A DNA stretch of 64,000 nucleotides from Breviolum minutum Mf 1.05b.01 (GCA_000507305.1 DF239774.1:62001-126000); one strand, 5' to 3'; shown: positions 1 through 11,394, counted from the first letter of the stretch. The notes: a model not told the origin generated them from the sequence alone. A program made the numbers and translations.

Positions 1-743
1 TGCTATGGTTCTATACAGTACCATATTGAATCACTACAAGAGAGAATATTTGACCGACTACAAGTTAAGCATCAGTTGAAACATCGATTGAGTCGCCCTT
101 TGCTAGTGGCAGGCTATAAATTTGGTACTCCGAGAATTTTGTTGTGCATCTCGTGGCGTTAATGGCAACGAGTTGACCAATTTGAAATAAGCCAGCACTA
201 CCCTCCAATGAAGGAACTTTGTAACATGGTGAGGGAACATCCATCATGATCTATGATTTTTCCCACTTAAAAATGGCAGATGTCCAAATTGAAGCGCCAT
301 GATTCAGAGGGTCACATGCCTAGATGTAAACACATCATGAGGCAGTGCATGCCCCATGGTACGTTCTTGATGTCTTTTGCATACGTGATGTTTTAAACAA
401 CTACTGTACCCTGAAGGCAAACTAAGCCTCTGGCAAGCAGGAAAATCATGGAACATCTATATACATGATCTACATGTGTCAATAAACTTCAGACATGCCT
501 CCTTTTCTCATGATGTTCAAGTACTCGTGTTGATGGTGTTTCATCCGCCAGCACCTGGGCGGTATAAACTAACCACATATGCTAACATGCGTCAACCGGA
601 CAACCTACGACAAACTACCAAAACCTCCGCTCACTGTCACTGGGGGGGGACATCAAAAAACCAACAAATCTTAAGATCTTAAGGGTTTTTGTATGGCTTC
701 ATTTTTGGGCCCGGCAGATCCCATGAAGATTTCTGGACCTCAG
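1..743. other. 5' flank, no supported gene
   Basis: No frame here combines good coding character with splice sites. Only short AT-rich and mixed sequence is visible up to the CAG that precedes the exon at 744. Confidence 0.4.
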
Positions 744-757
744 CATTTTGGCTCCAG
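744..757 (+). other. spliced-leader relic-like motif
   Basis: CATTTTGGCTCCAG follows a CAG and matches the 3' part of the dinoflagellate spliced leader (CCATTTTGGCTCAAG) at 13 of 14 aligned positions. An ATG follows 12 nt later at 770 and opens a good coding frame, the arrangement expected for the 5' end of a gene re-inserted from trans-spliced mRNA. One short match could still be chance. Confidence 0.45.
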
Positions 758-872
758 TGGCACACAGCCATGGCGCAACATGGCCCGGGGCCGGGGGAAG
801 GTGCCGGACCCCCTTTGCATCGATTTCTCGATGCGCTGACCTTTGAGAGTATTGCCAAGAAGGGCTACCGTG
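744..872 (+). CDS. first exon of unknown protein
   Basis: Reading from ATG 770 gives MAQHGPGPGEGAGPP, then LHRFLDALTFESIAKKGYR, ending at CGTG|GTCGGA. A GC-rich Gly/Pro stretch is followed by helical sequence. The exon ends after one base of a codon, and the next exon (1045) begins with two, so phases agree. I do not recognise the family. The frame also stays open upstream of the ATG, so it could be an internal exon. Confidence 0.5.
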
Positions 873-1044
873 GTCGGAAATTTGGAGGAATTTTTGAGAT
901 AAAATGTGGGAGGAAATGTGAGATTCCTTTGAGATGCGTGGAAAGATTTGCAGAAACTGGTTGGGAATGTTGAAAGAGATGTTTGTCAACCAACACATTT
1001 AGGATGGAAAACGCATTTGTACACATCATGTACCTTACTTGCAG

Positions 1045-1167
1045 GGATACTGTACATGCTTGAAATAATTGCAATTCTTGGAAAAAATGTCTTGCGTCAA
1101 CTTGAAAGATTTGAAATCTACACCAATCCGGCCACCCCAAAATTCATTGCCGGCCAGCAGTTAAAGG
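1045..1167 (+). CDS. second exon of same gene
   Basis: After acceptor TTACTTGCAG the frame reads ILYMLEIIAILGKNVLRQLE and continues to FIAGQQLK before a possible GTTGAG donor; TGA follows if unspliced. The phase matches the exon ending at 872. The start is hydrophobic, then charged; no domain is recognised. Confidence 0.4.
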
Positions 1168-1266
1168 GTTGAGCAAGAGCCTGATTGAGTGACAGTGGTA
1201 GGTAAGAACCCACTATTGAAATTTTCTTAGAGCTGCTAGGGTTAGCTTTGGGGGTAGGATTCACAG

Positions 1267-1373
1267 GCTAATACTCATGAAAACTGTGGGACATGTTTTG
1301 TTGATGCAACTTGCGATGTTAGATCGCCTTGAGGAGACGATGCTACAACTGTTTTTGAAACAAAATGTGCTGC
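1267..1373 (+). CDS. candidate exon, helical
   Basis: Acceptor GATTCACAG and donor CTGC|GTAACG enclose LILMKTVGHVLLMQLAMLDR and LEETMLQLFLKQNVL. It starts with one codon base, which does not match the phase of the preceding exon, so an exon may be missing. The frame runs to TAG just after 1400 if unspliced. Confidence 0.4.
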
Positions 1374-1908
1374 GTAACGGTTTGCATCAATTTTCCAAGA
1401 AGTAGGGCTTGACATTCGCAGGGGATTTGGGGGGAAGGTTGGCTCATGATGAGGCGCTGCAATCATGTGTACATCAGACGTGAGGGTGTTGATCCCCTTC
1501 CCAGTCACAGGGGTCACCAGAATTCTTACTTTTATTCTGGTAGCGGATCCTGTATCTTGACCTTTACTTTCTACCGTTACTGAGACAACAAGAAAGATGC
1601 TGAAATTTGCAGTGTTGTTTCCGACTACTTCCCAGAGCTCAACTTACATCATTGCAGGGTACCAGACCTCACAATCGTAGCTATCCTTTGCCATGCTGTA
1701 GTGGCCTTACATCATCTTTTTGAATCTACCAAAAAAATGGTGGATATTTCAATTTGTGAAACATGTTTCACCTACAGTAGGTGATATCCATCACTTAAAA
1801 TCCATGACTTTTTTTTTTTGGATATGTGCGTTTCTTGAATTGGTGGACCAAAACGTCACTAGTTGATACTAGTTGGTGGTTCAGAGGTTGTTGACCTTGC
1901 CTCCCCAG

Positions 1909-1944
1909 CATGCACCATGTATCACCCATTGCGGTGGCATGAAG
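1909..1944 (+). CDS. candidate micro-exon
   Basis: A 36-bp segment between acceptor TTGCCTCCCCAG and donor AAG|GTGGGA reads HAPCITHCGGMK. The acceptor tract is good, but the segment is too short to judge by coding content. Confidence 0.25.
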
Positions 1945-2041
1945 GTGGGAAGGCTTTCAGCGAAAGAAAATCGATCTGATTTTTAGTTGAAGATGTTGAG
2001 GAAATTCCGATGAATCCGATGAATATTCTATGAAATACTAG

Positions 2042-2142
2042 GTGGTGGTTTCAAGTATTTCTTATTTTCACCCCTACCTGGGGAAATAAATGATCCAACT
2101 TGACGAATATGTTTCAAATGGGTGGGTGCAACCACCAACTAG
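2042..2142. repeat. family A element (GT...ACTAG)
   Basis: Begins GTGGTGGTTTC after CTAG and ends ACCACCAACTAG; the two ends are inverted repeats. The direct copy ACTAG stands on both sides. About 100 bp with no ORF. Confidence 0.75.
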
Positions 2143-2165
2143 AATACATTCAATAGAAAATGATA

Positions 2166-2269
2166 TACCCTCTGGTAAACTAACACAGCAATGAATATGC
2201 CCATTTTCAATAGGAAATACATCTTCAAAGGGTCCATTTTCTATTGCTATGTTAGTTTACCGGAGGGTA
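2166..2269. repeat. family D inverted-repeat element
   Basis: Near-perfect inverted ends: TACCCTCTGGTAAACTAACA at left, TGTTAGTTTACCGGAGGGTA at right. The base after the element completes a TAG that serves as acceptor of the next predicted exon. Confidence 0.8.
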
Positions 2270-2270
2270 G

Positions 2271-2350
2271 TTGCCATGACCATCCCACGATTTCGCGATT
2301 TCGCTAAGGAGAGTGCTATTCGACATTTTGAAGCGATGGGCATCAAATGT
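2271..2350 (+). CDS. candidate exon abutting element
   Basis: Directly after element D the frame reads AMTIPRFRDFAKESAIRHFE then AMGIKC, ending at TGT|GTATCA. The charged, helical sequence looks coding. Its acceptor AG lies at the edge of the repeat, so a new intron ending may have come from the element. Confidence 0.45.
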
Positions 2351-3745
2351 GTATCACCGCAATGTCAACTTACCTTTGGTTTTTGTCAGGGTTTGCTATA
2401 CGTCCCACTTAGACATCACTGCAAGAGTTTGAAGACCATGGTTTTAATGCCCCTTGTTTTGGTGATAATTTCAAGCCTCAACGGGACACATCGCAAACCC
2501 TGTGTGATTTTTTTCTTGTTTCTTTTGTCTACCCGATCAAAAGCTAAAGCCTCACAACCCCGCCGTTTTTGCCCTGTTTCCATTTTGGTTGGTGTGTACG
2601 TAAATCTGGCTTGATAAATCCACATCTTAATGCAATTTATGTAAGAAACACCGTGAAGATGCACCGCGCACAGGGTTTGTTATATGTCCATTATATGTCC
2701 ATTGTCGTTGTTGTATCATTATATACATACAATACACTTATAGCTGTACATCAATAAACAATGGTAGATAGACTAAAATATATACGTATATATAAATGTA
2801 TATATGTTTTATGTGTACACATCTGCAGTAGTACATTATAGTGGGTCCTGCCGACACAGCGGGTGGTGGACTTTCGCAAAAACGCCTAAAAGTTGTTTCT
2901 ACAGCTGAGAAATCTATGTCTCCCAATCTTTTCCAGCGAGGTGATGTGTTTGCACTTTTCTAGCCTAGCATTACAACAGAGTTACTGTACCTAAGACTTT
3001 CATTTTTTTTTGGGGTGCAAAAAACAAAAGACATGATTTTTGCAATTCAATTTGAAGGGAAATGGTTCATTCAAAAGTACCATGAAGTTCATCCCATTTT
3101 TTTTGGGGTGTATCAAGAATTCTCAAACCTTCGGGGCCGGAAGCTCCTCCAGATACAACAGTTGAAGACAAGATCGGGGTTTATTCCCAGGACGTCCCAC
3201 CGAATGTTACATGAGAAAGTCGGGCCCCTAAAAATTGATAGGTAGGTATTGTCCCTTGGTGATGCAGGGTTTCTTCAGAGTGTTTTTACTAGGGTGTTTT
3301 TAGAGTGCTTATGGCAAACCCGCAAAGATACACCCAGCTTTTTCTTTCAAGGTTGATGATGCTAAGCCGCAGGGCTGTCCTTGGAATTCATTGATTGCCT
3401 CGTTTCTTGAAGTGGGACTTCAAGTATGGAGCTCAGTTTCGTCAAATTTGGAACCCTTCTTCCCACAATCGTGGAAGTTGGAAAATGGGTGTATCTCCAA
3501 GATTACTTTCCTTTCACCCTGGGGTAATTTTTCACTTCCATGATGATGGGAGAAAGATGGAAAAAGCCGGGTAGGTGGTGGTTTCAACAAAGAGTTTTGA
3601 AAAAACGTCACCGTGAGAACCTTCCGGAGGTGATGCCACAACAATTTGACGGTCGCATATGACTTTTCAGATGGGTTGGAATCAAGCACCAACCAACTAA
3701 GGATTTTTTTCTTGAAGGTGAATGGAATGATAATGCCAAAAAATT

Positions 3746-3763
3746 CTCCTCCTCCTCCTCCTC

Positions 3764-3802
<39 letters not shown>
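3746..3802. repeat. CTC/CGT trinucleotide microsatellite
   Basis: About 20 bp of CTC repeats pass into about 37 bp of CGT repeats. Both strands stay open for this reason alone, as poly-Arg or poly-Asp. Confidence 0.95.
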
Positions 3803-3803
<1 letters not shown>

Positions 3804-4012
3804 TGATTGCTCAGGTATTGTGAGCCCACTTTTTTTTCTCATGCACCTCCCAAGCACTGAATCAGGTCACCGAAAGTGAGATGCGAAGGGCCTTGATCCA
3901 TTGCTACATGAGCCAATTGCCAGCACTGATGGATGTTTGTTTTTTTTGAACCGACCATCAGTGGGAAAATCACGTGTTGATGTTGTGGCTAATCAACCAA
4001 CCCCTTAATGAA

Positions 4013-4111
4013 CCCTCCTCAGAAGTAAGGGTTTAAAAAAGATAAGGGGTTATTAACCATTGGTGTCCCTTAATAAGCCCTTACTAAACCATTATTTCTG
4101 GGGGGGAGTAC
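4013..4111. repeat. family E element, degenerate
   Basis: Inverted segments TAAGGGTTTA...TAAGGGGTTATTAACCATTGG...CCCTTAATAAGCCCTTA, related to the copies at 34879 and 57783. Confidence 0.5.
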
Positions 4112-4370
4112 GTTAAGGCTCGGGTTGGACCAGTCATGATGGATGGATCTTGGCTTCGTCAACGGGCTGATACCCTTAGATTGTGGTTGGAATTGGATGC
4201 CTTTTTGGAATCACTGGATCACTAGGTAGGACCCCCTTTCACATTACCAATTTTCTCCGTCTTTGTGCACATGATTTTTTTGCTAGGTAAATGGCGCTAT
4301 AGCAAACACTCTCTTGATTCTAGGGCTATGCTGTACTTAAGATATGATTTGTTGGGGTTTCCCCCAGCAG

Positions 4371-4453
4371 TCAGACATGTTGGGTTTTGGACCCAGAAAT
4401 GAGAAAAAGACAGCTCGTATGTGGGGACCTATATTGCATGGCCTCCAAAAGAG
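4371..4453 (+). CDS. candidate exon before EF-hand exon
   Basis: Acceptor TTTCCCCCAGCAG and donor GAG|GTGACA. One frame (QTCWVLDPEMRKRQLVCGD, then LYCMASKR) ends one base into a codon and joins in phase to the exon at 4632. A second frame, SDMLGFGPRNEKKTARMWG, is also open, so the frame is not certain. Confidence 0.45.
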
Positions 4454-4631
4454 GTGACAGTCTTCCTCGACACAAGCCCCGAATTGCTAGGAATGTTTGA
4501 AACATAATCTTCTTCTTTGGCATGCCATATGCGTTTTCAACCATCCTCAATATGCACATGCGTTCTATTTTGTGATCAAATCCACCTCCAGATCCTGAAT
4601 TTCAAGACTCCCTTTACGCCTTGTTTTCAAG

Positions 4632-4819
4632 CAACCATGAAAACACCATGGAAAAAAATCACAGCCAAAAAAACCCAGCATTTCCAGATCATCCAACATC
4701 TGCCCGGTTTTTCCCTGCCAGACCTTGATCACAACGGTCGTTTCGAAGCGGCAGAGCGGAAACTGGCAGATCATTTGAGCTTTTTTCGTTTGGCCAAGTA
4801 TAGGCCACTGGGACCTGAT
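4632..4819 (+). CDS. EF-hand-containing exon
   Basis: The exon runs from acceptor TTTTCAAG to donor GAT|GTGAGT. Bases 4721-4756 encode DLDHNGRFEAAE, matching the 12-residue EF-hand calcium loop: Asp at 1 and 3, Asn at 5, Gly at 6, Glu at 12, with Phe at hydrophobic position 8. Flanking residues (FSLP before, RKLADHLSFFRL after) suit the two helices. Calcium binding is inferred from the family. Only one loop is visible, though EF-hands usually pair, so its partner should lie in a neighbouring exon. An inner acceptor at 4687 would give a shorter exon in the same frame. Confidence 0.6.
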
Positions 4820-5360
4820 GTGAGTCCCCTCCGAAGACTCCGCGTCGGCGGGGTGGTGACACACACCGTGTAAAACCGGTTGTTTTTGACGTTTTGGACG
4901 TTTTTTTCTTTGAGAGTATCATACCATGATTACTTCAAAAGATGGAAAGAGTAGGATAGAAAGGATTTAAACTTTGGACTTTTTAAAAAGGGTATTTTAA
5001 GGTATATTCAGAATATATTTTTTTAATGCATACAATAAAGTACATGATTTTGTCACAGGTCACTTGACAAAGTGAACAACGATTTTTTTGGCACCATGCC
5101 CGATGAGGAATGTGGATGAAGTGCTGAAACATTGGAACTGGTACCTTTATTGCTTGACCTTTGATACTGGGCTTCGAAGATGCAAAGGTTTAACGTGTTT
5201 TTGTTGCCGGGGGGGGGGCCGGGGTTCGGTCTACTGCGGCAGGGTTATGTGAAGTCATGTTTTTGTTCTCTTGTTTCTCTTTTTGTAACATAGAAAATAC
5301 ATAGAAATATATAAAATGCATGTGTTTGCTGACATGATTTGTTTTGCGTTTTTACAACAG

Positions 5361-5415
5361 GCCAGGAAAGAAATATAACCCCCTCAAAATGCATTGGGCG
5401 GAAGGCATGTTTCTT
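5361..5415 (+). CDS. candidate short exon
   Basis: Acceptor TTTTTACAACAG and donor CTT|GTAAGA enclose PGKKYNPLKMHWAEGMFL. A possible next micro-exon at 5633-5665 (GNLLGFRGCSK, TTTGATTTCCAG to GTGATG) keeps the phase. No family recognised. Confidence 0.35.
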
Positions 5416-6424
5416 GTAAGATTGTGGCTTTTAAAATGGTTACAACATAGAGAGGTAGATGGAAATAAAAAAGTAAAATTACAAAGTAGTGGTGATGGCA
5501 GTGCACAGGACAGAGGGTACGATCATGCACATTGGAGCTCGTTTTGCGTGTGGTTCACATTTGATGTTGATTAAAGTGGGATCATTTGTGCAGTTGATTA
5601 AGCAACTTCACGCAATCTGGTTTGATTTCCAGGGGAATCTCCTAGGCTTCCGTGGTTGCTCTAAGGTGATGAGTTACAAAAATAACCCTACTGTATATGA
5701 CAATGATGTTGTTGATGATGGAAGATGAAGTAGACTGTTGGTGTAGTGGCTTACTAGTTCTTGCATCTTCAGTGCAGAAAGCACCTACAATATATTATAT
5801 ATGATATTCTATGATATATAGATATATATTTTAATTTTCATTGAAACAAAACATGCAACACAATCTGTCAGTGGAATTGTTTCCTACAATTTTCTCCCAA
5901 ATTTCCAACCAAGAACACATATTCTTTCCCAGATCTTTCCTCCCTTTCAGGAGAGTAAAGAATTTACCTCAGATCAAGTTCATTGGAATAGATTGCCAGA
6001 AGAGACGGTCGTGCACCTTGTCGGGTGATGGGTCATAATCGGCTGGTGATGACAACTGGGGTTCTTCACAACCACGTGGGCTATACTTATGCCAAGTGGG
6101 CTATATCGAGTTTGCCTGGTTTTCCACTGTTACTGTGACCAGCTAGATCATGGGTTGAATGACTGAATCTAAGTCATTTGATATTGATATTACGGCAACT
6201 AGCAACTTGTCAGTGATTAACATGCTGGGTTTTGGCACCTTCAGCAGGATTGGACATCAAAAGCATTGTGAAAGTCATCAGCACATCATGGAAGTTGTTT
6301 TTTGTTTGTTTCACTATAGCGATGGTCATCAACGCAACGGATGACCGTTCATTTCTCATAGTCAAGAAGATTCCGCGCTCGTGCAAGTACCGCATGAACC
6401 TTATTGTTTCTTTGATTTTGACAT

Positions 6425-6538
6425 CATACTGTTGATGGAAGAAATCCTGCACCAGGTGATAGGTAGTTTATCCAATGATTTACGACGGGTTTTTTACATC
6501 CCAGGTGGTTGTTTGGGATTTCTTCCACCAACAGTATG
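6425..6538. repeat. family G inverted-repeat element
   Basis: Ends CATACTGTTGATGGAAGAAA and its complement TTTCTTCCACCAACAGTATG, with inner GGTAGTTTATCC / GGGTTTTTTACATCCCAGG segments shared with four other copies. Confidence 0.75.
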
Positions 6539-6610
6539 AACAGTTTTTTTTTGGGCCACATAATAGTTGTAAAGATATTTTGGGTGTAGTGTACGCTAGT
6601 ATTGCCCAGA

Positions 6611-6715
6611 TACACCCTGGAAGATTAACATGGAACCTGAAAATCACCTGTTTGAAAAGGAAAATCATCTTCCAAACCTCCATTTTTGGGTTCCATGTTA
6701 ATTTTCAGGGGTGTA
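6611..6715. repeat. family C inverted-repeat element
   Basis: TACACCCTGGAAGATTAACA at left, CATGTTAATTTTCAGGGGTG at right. The inner GGAACC...GGTTCC segments are also inverted. Confidence 0.8.
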
Positions 6716-7504
6716 CTTTGAGCATCTTCTTTTCTTTCTCTTAAAAAAACACTTGCCGATTCGACCAAGGCGAATGCCTGTGGACTTTGTGGATCTTGAG
6801 GTGATTTCCCAATCCTTTGAGGCTGTTGGATGGTTTTTGCTGGAAGAAAAACAGGAATCCATTAGGAATCCTTAAGAACGGGGCCCCACCACCACAGTAA
6901 TAGTCACTAGCAGGATTATCATATTTTACAGTATATATAATGGTATATATATATATATGGATATTAATATATTTATATGCTGTACGTTTTTTTAGTAGGG
7001 AACTCACGAGGTAAACCTTCAATTGACACTGGCATTTTTTGGGGGTAGATCCAACATAGTAGTTTCCAGTACCGTCATACTTTGGTAGTAAGAGGGCTGC
7101 ATATGTGCACCATTCTAGGCTGCCAATTTACACCTATAGCATCCTATAGCCTATATCTTTGTACTTGGTACAATGCGAGCCCACAATGTACCTCCATGTG
7201 CAGGTGGGTTTAATGAGCTGAGGATTTAAAACTATAAAGATGTTCCTTGGGTTCTTTTAAGATTCTTTCAGTTGACATGCCGGCTTACCAAAATTCTGGC
7301 GTCACATCACACAACCCCCTCAAAAAGGTGTTAAACGATTTGGGGAATTGTAAATTTCCAGCAATACTTCACCCATTCATCAGCTTGCTATATGAAAAAT
7401 CATCATAGATCAGGTCGAAAAAAAACAGATCTCTGTCCTTCCAATATCCCGTCATGGTGACATGTTGCATCATCATTTCACCACCGCTTTGGCAGGTGTC
7501 TCAC

Positions 7505-7543
7505 CTTTTGATGGGTAGCATCAATAATCCAAGCCTTGCTGTA
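7505..7543 (-). CDS. candidate minus-strand micro-exon
   Basis: On the minus strand, acceptor TTACAACGAG and donor AAG|GTGAGA enclose YSKAWIIDATHQK (39 bp, phase 0 at both ends). Splice sites are good but the exon is very short. Confidence 0.3.
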
Positions 7544-7691
7544 CTCGTTGTAACATTCTCTGATGTCTAAAAGTCTAAAACCCTAGCAACGTGCCGTAAC
7601 GTGTGCAACATGGCCTCCCATGTTTTTGAAGGACAATCTATGTTCACCCTCCCAAAAGTTAGGCACAATTCCATATATATATATATACCTT

Positions 7692-8214
7692 AGGAAACCG
7701 AAACCGAGAAATTCGTAGGGTCTGTGTCTAAACCCGAGGTTTGATATGGAAACCCAGGGTTTCCAAAAATGACGAAAATTCACCATGTTTCGATTTATGA
7801 TAAACCATGATAAAACCTCGCCTGCTGTTAAAAGAACCAAATGAACAAAGCCAGTATCTGACATTTTCTAGCTGTTTGAAAAGCATCATCCCAACAATGA
7901 GCGTTTTTAGAGCCAACATCAGAATCAAATTCCNTGGTTCAGGCCTGAGGGTTTCAACACTGTCTCATTCCATCCGCTATGTTTCAGCGTATAGGTTTCA
8001 ACAATACGAATAAACAGGGATTATTCGACTATGTCAACAACACCTCAGTGTAATGTCTATATACCCTGTGACGTGTCCCTTAAAATCCCAAAAAATCCCA
8101 AAATAGTAGAAGATTAGGGGAAACCCGAGGTTTCGGGAACAAACCCGAGGTTTATCGGAAAATCACCCAAAACCCGAGGTTTCGATCTGAACCCTACAAA
8201 TTTCTAGGGTTTGG
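7692..8214. repeat. larger repeat with AAACCCGAGGTTT motifs
   Basis: Approximate inverted ends (AAACCGAGAAATTCGTAGGG and, inverted, AAACCCTAGAAATTTGTAGGG) bound about 520 bp. The 13-nt motif AAACCCGAGGTTT occurs at 7730, 8121, 8141 and about 8170. This element is larger than the others and its interior is unlike them. Confidence 0.5.
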
Positions 8215-8528
8215 TTGCGCAGGGTATATACATATAGAAAGGATTCGTATTTGCAGCCAGAATCTTTCCGGAATCACGGTCCCCAAGAAGATCACCAAGG
8301 TCCAAAAAAAAAGAGATCATTTGGAAAATCGGCGTTCCGTTCCAGGCACGTTTGACGGCCATTCCTTTACAAAGTTGTCCCGTGTCCTTTGGACTTTTGG
8401 AATCAACACGACCTCAGGCGTCCCGTTGGGATCAGGGAGGATCTTGTAGGTGGCCGTTGAAAACCGAGTGTAGTTTTTTTTTTTGGGTGGAAAGGATGTT
8501 TTAGGAATTTAGTAGATGGGGATGTTTG

Positions 8529-8640
8529 TCCCACCGAAAACTGACATGATATGGAAAATTCATGAACATTCAACCGTTTGAGTCGATGTATTTCCTATTG
8601 AAAATGGTGATTTACAATGTCATGTTAGTTTTCAGGGGTG
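8529..8640. repeat. family B element, degenerate
   Basis: CCCACCGAAAACTGACATGA at left and TCATGTTAGTTTTCAGGGGT at right. Confidence 0.55.
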
Positions 8641-8894
8641 TAAATGGTTGGTAAGAGAGTCACAACCCACTGGCATAAATTGGTGCATTGTGCGGTCACA
8701 GATTGGGTGATAACTTGGAATATTCCCATCTCGGACAGGCAAGATTCCAAGGATGATGGATATATTTGTGCAGGAGTTGACAGTTTAAATCCCTAAACAA
8801 TGATCATCCATCCATCCCGAAAAAAGAGAAAGGAGTGGTTGATAGTTTATAGGGGAGAATTCCAATGGCATCGTTGGAGATGTCTTGCTAGTAG

Positions 8895-8995
8895 TCTTTT
8901 TGACGATTTTCTCCCGGGTCACCGGTGGCACCACTATGGCTCGTTACCATTATAGTTCAATCCTGTACCACGTCAGCTTCCAAATCCTGTTGGCA
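8895..8995 (+). CDS. candidate exon
   Basis: From acceptor GCTAGTAG to donor GCA|GTTGGT the frame reads FLTIFSRVTGGTTMARYHYS then SILYHVSFQILLA. It has a hydrophobic start and end. No family recognised; the acceptor lacks a pyrimidine tract. Confidence 0.35.
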
Positions 8996-9210
8996 GTTGG
9001 TGTTTGGCTGACATGTTGCAAGGGTATTTGCCTGTACCAGCGACAAAAATCAAACTTCCTCCGCTTGTCTTAGGGAATGGCAAAGATTGGATGTAAGGAT
9101 CGTTTTACAAACGCTCCCTGGAAGTGGGGTCGCTTCATCTTGAATCGAATCTGATAATCTTAGAGGTAACAACCGTTATATCAACCATAACTGGGGTGAT
9201 TGGTGATTGA

Positions 9211-9303
9211 TACCCCCCTGGAAACTAACATATGCCTTTTAAAGGCACTTGTAAAGATGATTCTCCTTTTCTCCAGGTGGGGATAGGTTAGTTTTCTGGA
9301 GGC
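9211..9303. repeat. family B element, degenerate
   Basis: TACCCCCCTGGAAACTAACA at left; right end AGGTTAGTTTTCTGGAGGCT. Confidence 0.55.
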
Positions 9304-9366
9304 TATTTGTTGTGGTTTCCAGGGAAAAACCGAAAATGTTACAGTATATAAGTACTGTAGTATTTA

Positions 9367-9484
9367 ATACTGTTGGTGGGAGAAATCCTGCACCACCTGG
9401 GATGTAAAAAACCCGTCGTAAAATAATGGGATAAACGGATAAACTACCCATCAACTGGTGCATGATTTCTTCCATCATCAGTAT
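9367..9484. repeat. family G inverted-repeat element
   Basis: ATACTGTTGGTGGGAGAAAT at left and ATTTCTTCCATCATCAGTAT at right, same plan as 6425-6538 but in the opposite internal orientation. Confidence 0.7.
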
Positions 9485-9844
9485 GTTGCCGGCTGTAACA
9501 GGCGATGATCGTGGTGCACGATGGCCTCTGGGCCCCAATGCTGAGCAGTAAAACCACATACCAGGACGCTTTTTTTTTTTTTTGGGGGGGGGGGGGAGAA
9601 TTTACGAAAATGGTGCAGTTTTTTTCGAGGCATCATATTACAGCAGACCTCCAGCCATGTTTGAGTGTAATCAGTAATCATGGAAGGGCTTGAGATGGCT
9701 TTTTGGGGATGTTCCTTTTGCATGCAAGATCTTGGTCTGCTATGCTTGGTTTTGTTGGAGGTTGATGGATTACCTCCTCACAAATTGAAGCCGAGACATT
9801 TAAAGGCAGTAATTTCCTAACAACCAGTATCTAGTAAGGACAGG

Positions 9845-9949
9845 TACCCTCCCTGAAACTAACATAGCACCAGAAAATTGATGGTTGGAAGACGAGCCTT
9901 TCCTTTGGGGACGGCCTATTTTCAGGGTCATTTGCTGTGAGTTTTAACC
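9845..9949. repeat. family B inverted-repeat element
   Basis: TACCCTCCCTGAAACTAACA at left; right end (TTTGCTGTGAGTTTTAACC) is eroded. The interior holds GAAAATTGATGG and CCTATTTTCAGGG. Confidence 0.6.
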
Positions 9950-10080
9950 ATCAAAAATTGAATGGGGCCAAATCCCAACGGACCCCCAAGCAAGTTGCTA
10001 CTAGAGCTATTAGATACTCAGGTTTTTTCGGGGTCCGTTTCATTGGGTCCTGTTGCAGATTTCTTGGATTTCAGGAAGTG

Positions 10081-10191
10081 TACACTCCGGTAAACTAACA
10101 TAGCCATGGAAAATGGACCCTTTGAAGATGTACTGTATTTCCTATTGAACATGGGGATAATTATTCCATTGCTAGGTTAGTTTACTGGAGG
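10081..10191. repeat. family D inverted-repeat element
   Basis: TACACTCCGGTAAACTAACA at left, TAGGTTAGTTTACTGGAGGG at right, with inner ATGGAAAATGGACCC and TTTCCTATTGAA. Confidence 0.75.
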
Positions 10192-10355
10192 GCAATTTCT
10201 GAACCTCAAAAGTTCGGAGGGTTTTTTCAGGTCCCCCGTATCATCTCCAGTGATATTTAACAGACATCTTGTGGAGCCATCAAAGGGAGGAACTTTCCAC
10301 CATGGAAAAATTGGGACTCCAAAGAGGGTCCAAAATCATTGGGGGCACAACCATA

Positions 10356-10472
10356 TACACCCCGGAAGATTAACATGGAAGATAATCGTGGAATCATGGA
10401 GGTTTCGAAGATCATTTTCCTTTCTAAATGGGTGATGGCTGTAGGTTCCAGCCGTTAATCTTCCAGGGTGTA
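10356..10472. repeat. family C inverted-repeat element
   Basis: TACACCCCGGAAGATTAACA at left and GTTAATCTTCCAGGGTGTA at right. Confidence 0.75.
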
Positions 10473-10813
10473 ATTCTACCTCACCTGGACCCCTTCAGGT
10501 CAGATCATTTGAAGGGTTGGATGCACCTCCTGATTGTTTCGGGTCGAAAATGCAGGGATTTCTGGGTGGAATGGCTCACTTGAAAACATCTTCCAAACGG
10601 TGCGTGAGTGATTTGGGAATCATACAAAAATGACTGTGGTCGATTTCTGGGTGAAAGGTAGAACGGCAGAAAAAAAATACGACTAGTGACTATAAATATA
10701 TATATATACATAAAATATAATATATTATTTACTGTACTATTATATTTATATTACTGTACTATATTCATATATACATCTCTAATCTCTCTCTCTCTAACCC
10801 GGTACCACGTGAG

Positions 10814-10893
10814 TTTTCGCGTATAATGGCCGAATTTGCTTGCCGGTTCCTCGCTTTGCAACGAACGAGGATTTCTTGCTGTATACCAATCAG
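10814..10893 (+). CDS. candidate exon
   Basis: From acceptor CACGTGAG to donor CAG|GTGGTG one frame reads FAYNGRICLPVPRFATNED then FLLYTNQ; unspliced it runs on through VVELADSWS to a stop. Other frames are open across the same bases, including a minus-strand one. Confidence 0.4.
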
Positions 10894-11281
10894 GTGGTGG
10901 AACTCGCCGATTCTTGGAGTTGAACTGATTCAAACCTGGGTGCCAGGGTTGTTTAGGTCCAGGATCCGCGATTCCCGTGCTAATCCGGTCCGCTTCTCCT
11001 CAGATTTGTTGAAGGATGACGGGGGGATCCAGATTTTGAAATTTCTTGCCTAAAAGCCCCAGAGAAGTGGCATCATATTTATATCATATATCATTTATAT
11101 ATATATATATATGGAGGTTATCATCATGGTTGGGGGATACACCCCAGCGGACTCAGGGACTCCATCAATTTGAGTTCACTTGTGTTTTTTACGTCAGGGA
11201 AAAAAACGCCTTTAGGATCCACGGGATGCTGTGTCACAGGACTGTCACCAGAAGTGACTAGATGTTATGAAAAGGTGATGG

Positions 11282-11394
11282 TTCACCCCTGAAAAATTGA
11301 CGGCTGGTTCACCTAAAAATCACCCAATTGAAATCCGGAACATCATCTGAACCAAACCTCAATTTTTATGTTCCATGTTAATTTTCCAGGGTTT
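11282..11394. repeat. family C element
   Basis: TTCACCCCTGAAAAATTGAC at left; CCATGTTAATTTTCCAGGG at right. Its right end contains TTTTCCAG, a usable 3' splice site that opens the next coding stretch. Confidence 0.55.

Noticed and set aside
3608..3879. Poly-Asp/Glu (minus) and poly-Arg (plus) open frames
   Set aside because: Open only because of the CTC/CGT microsatellite; no splice sites or flanking coding character.
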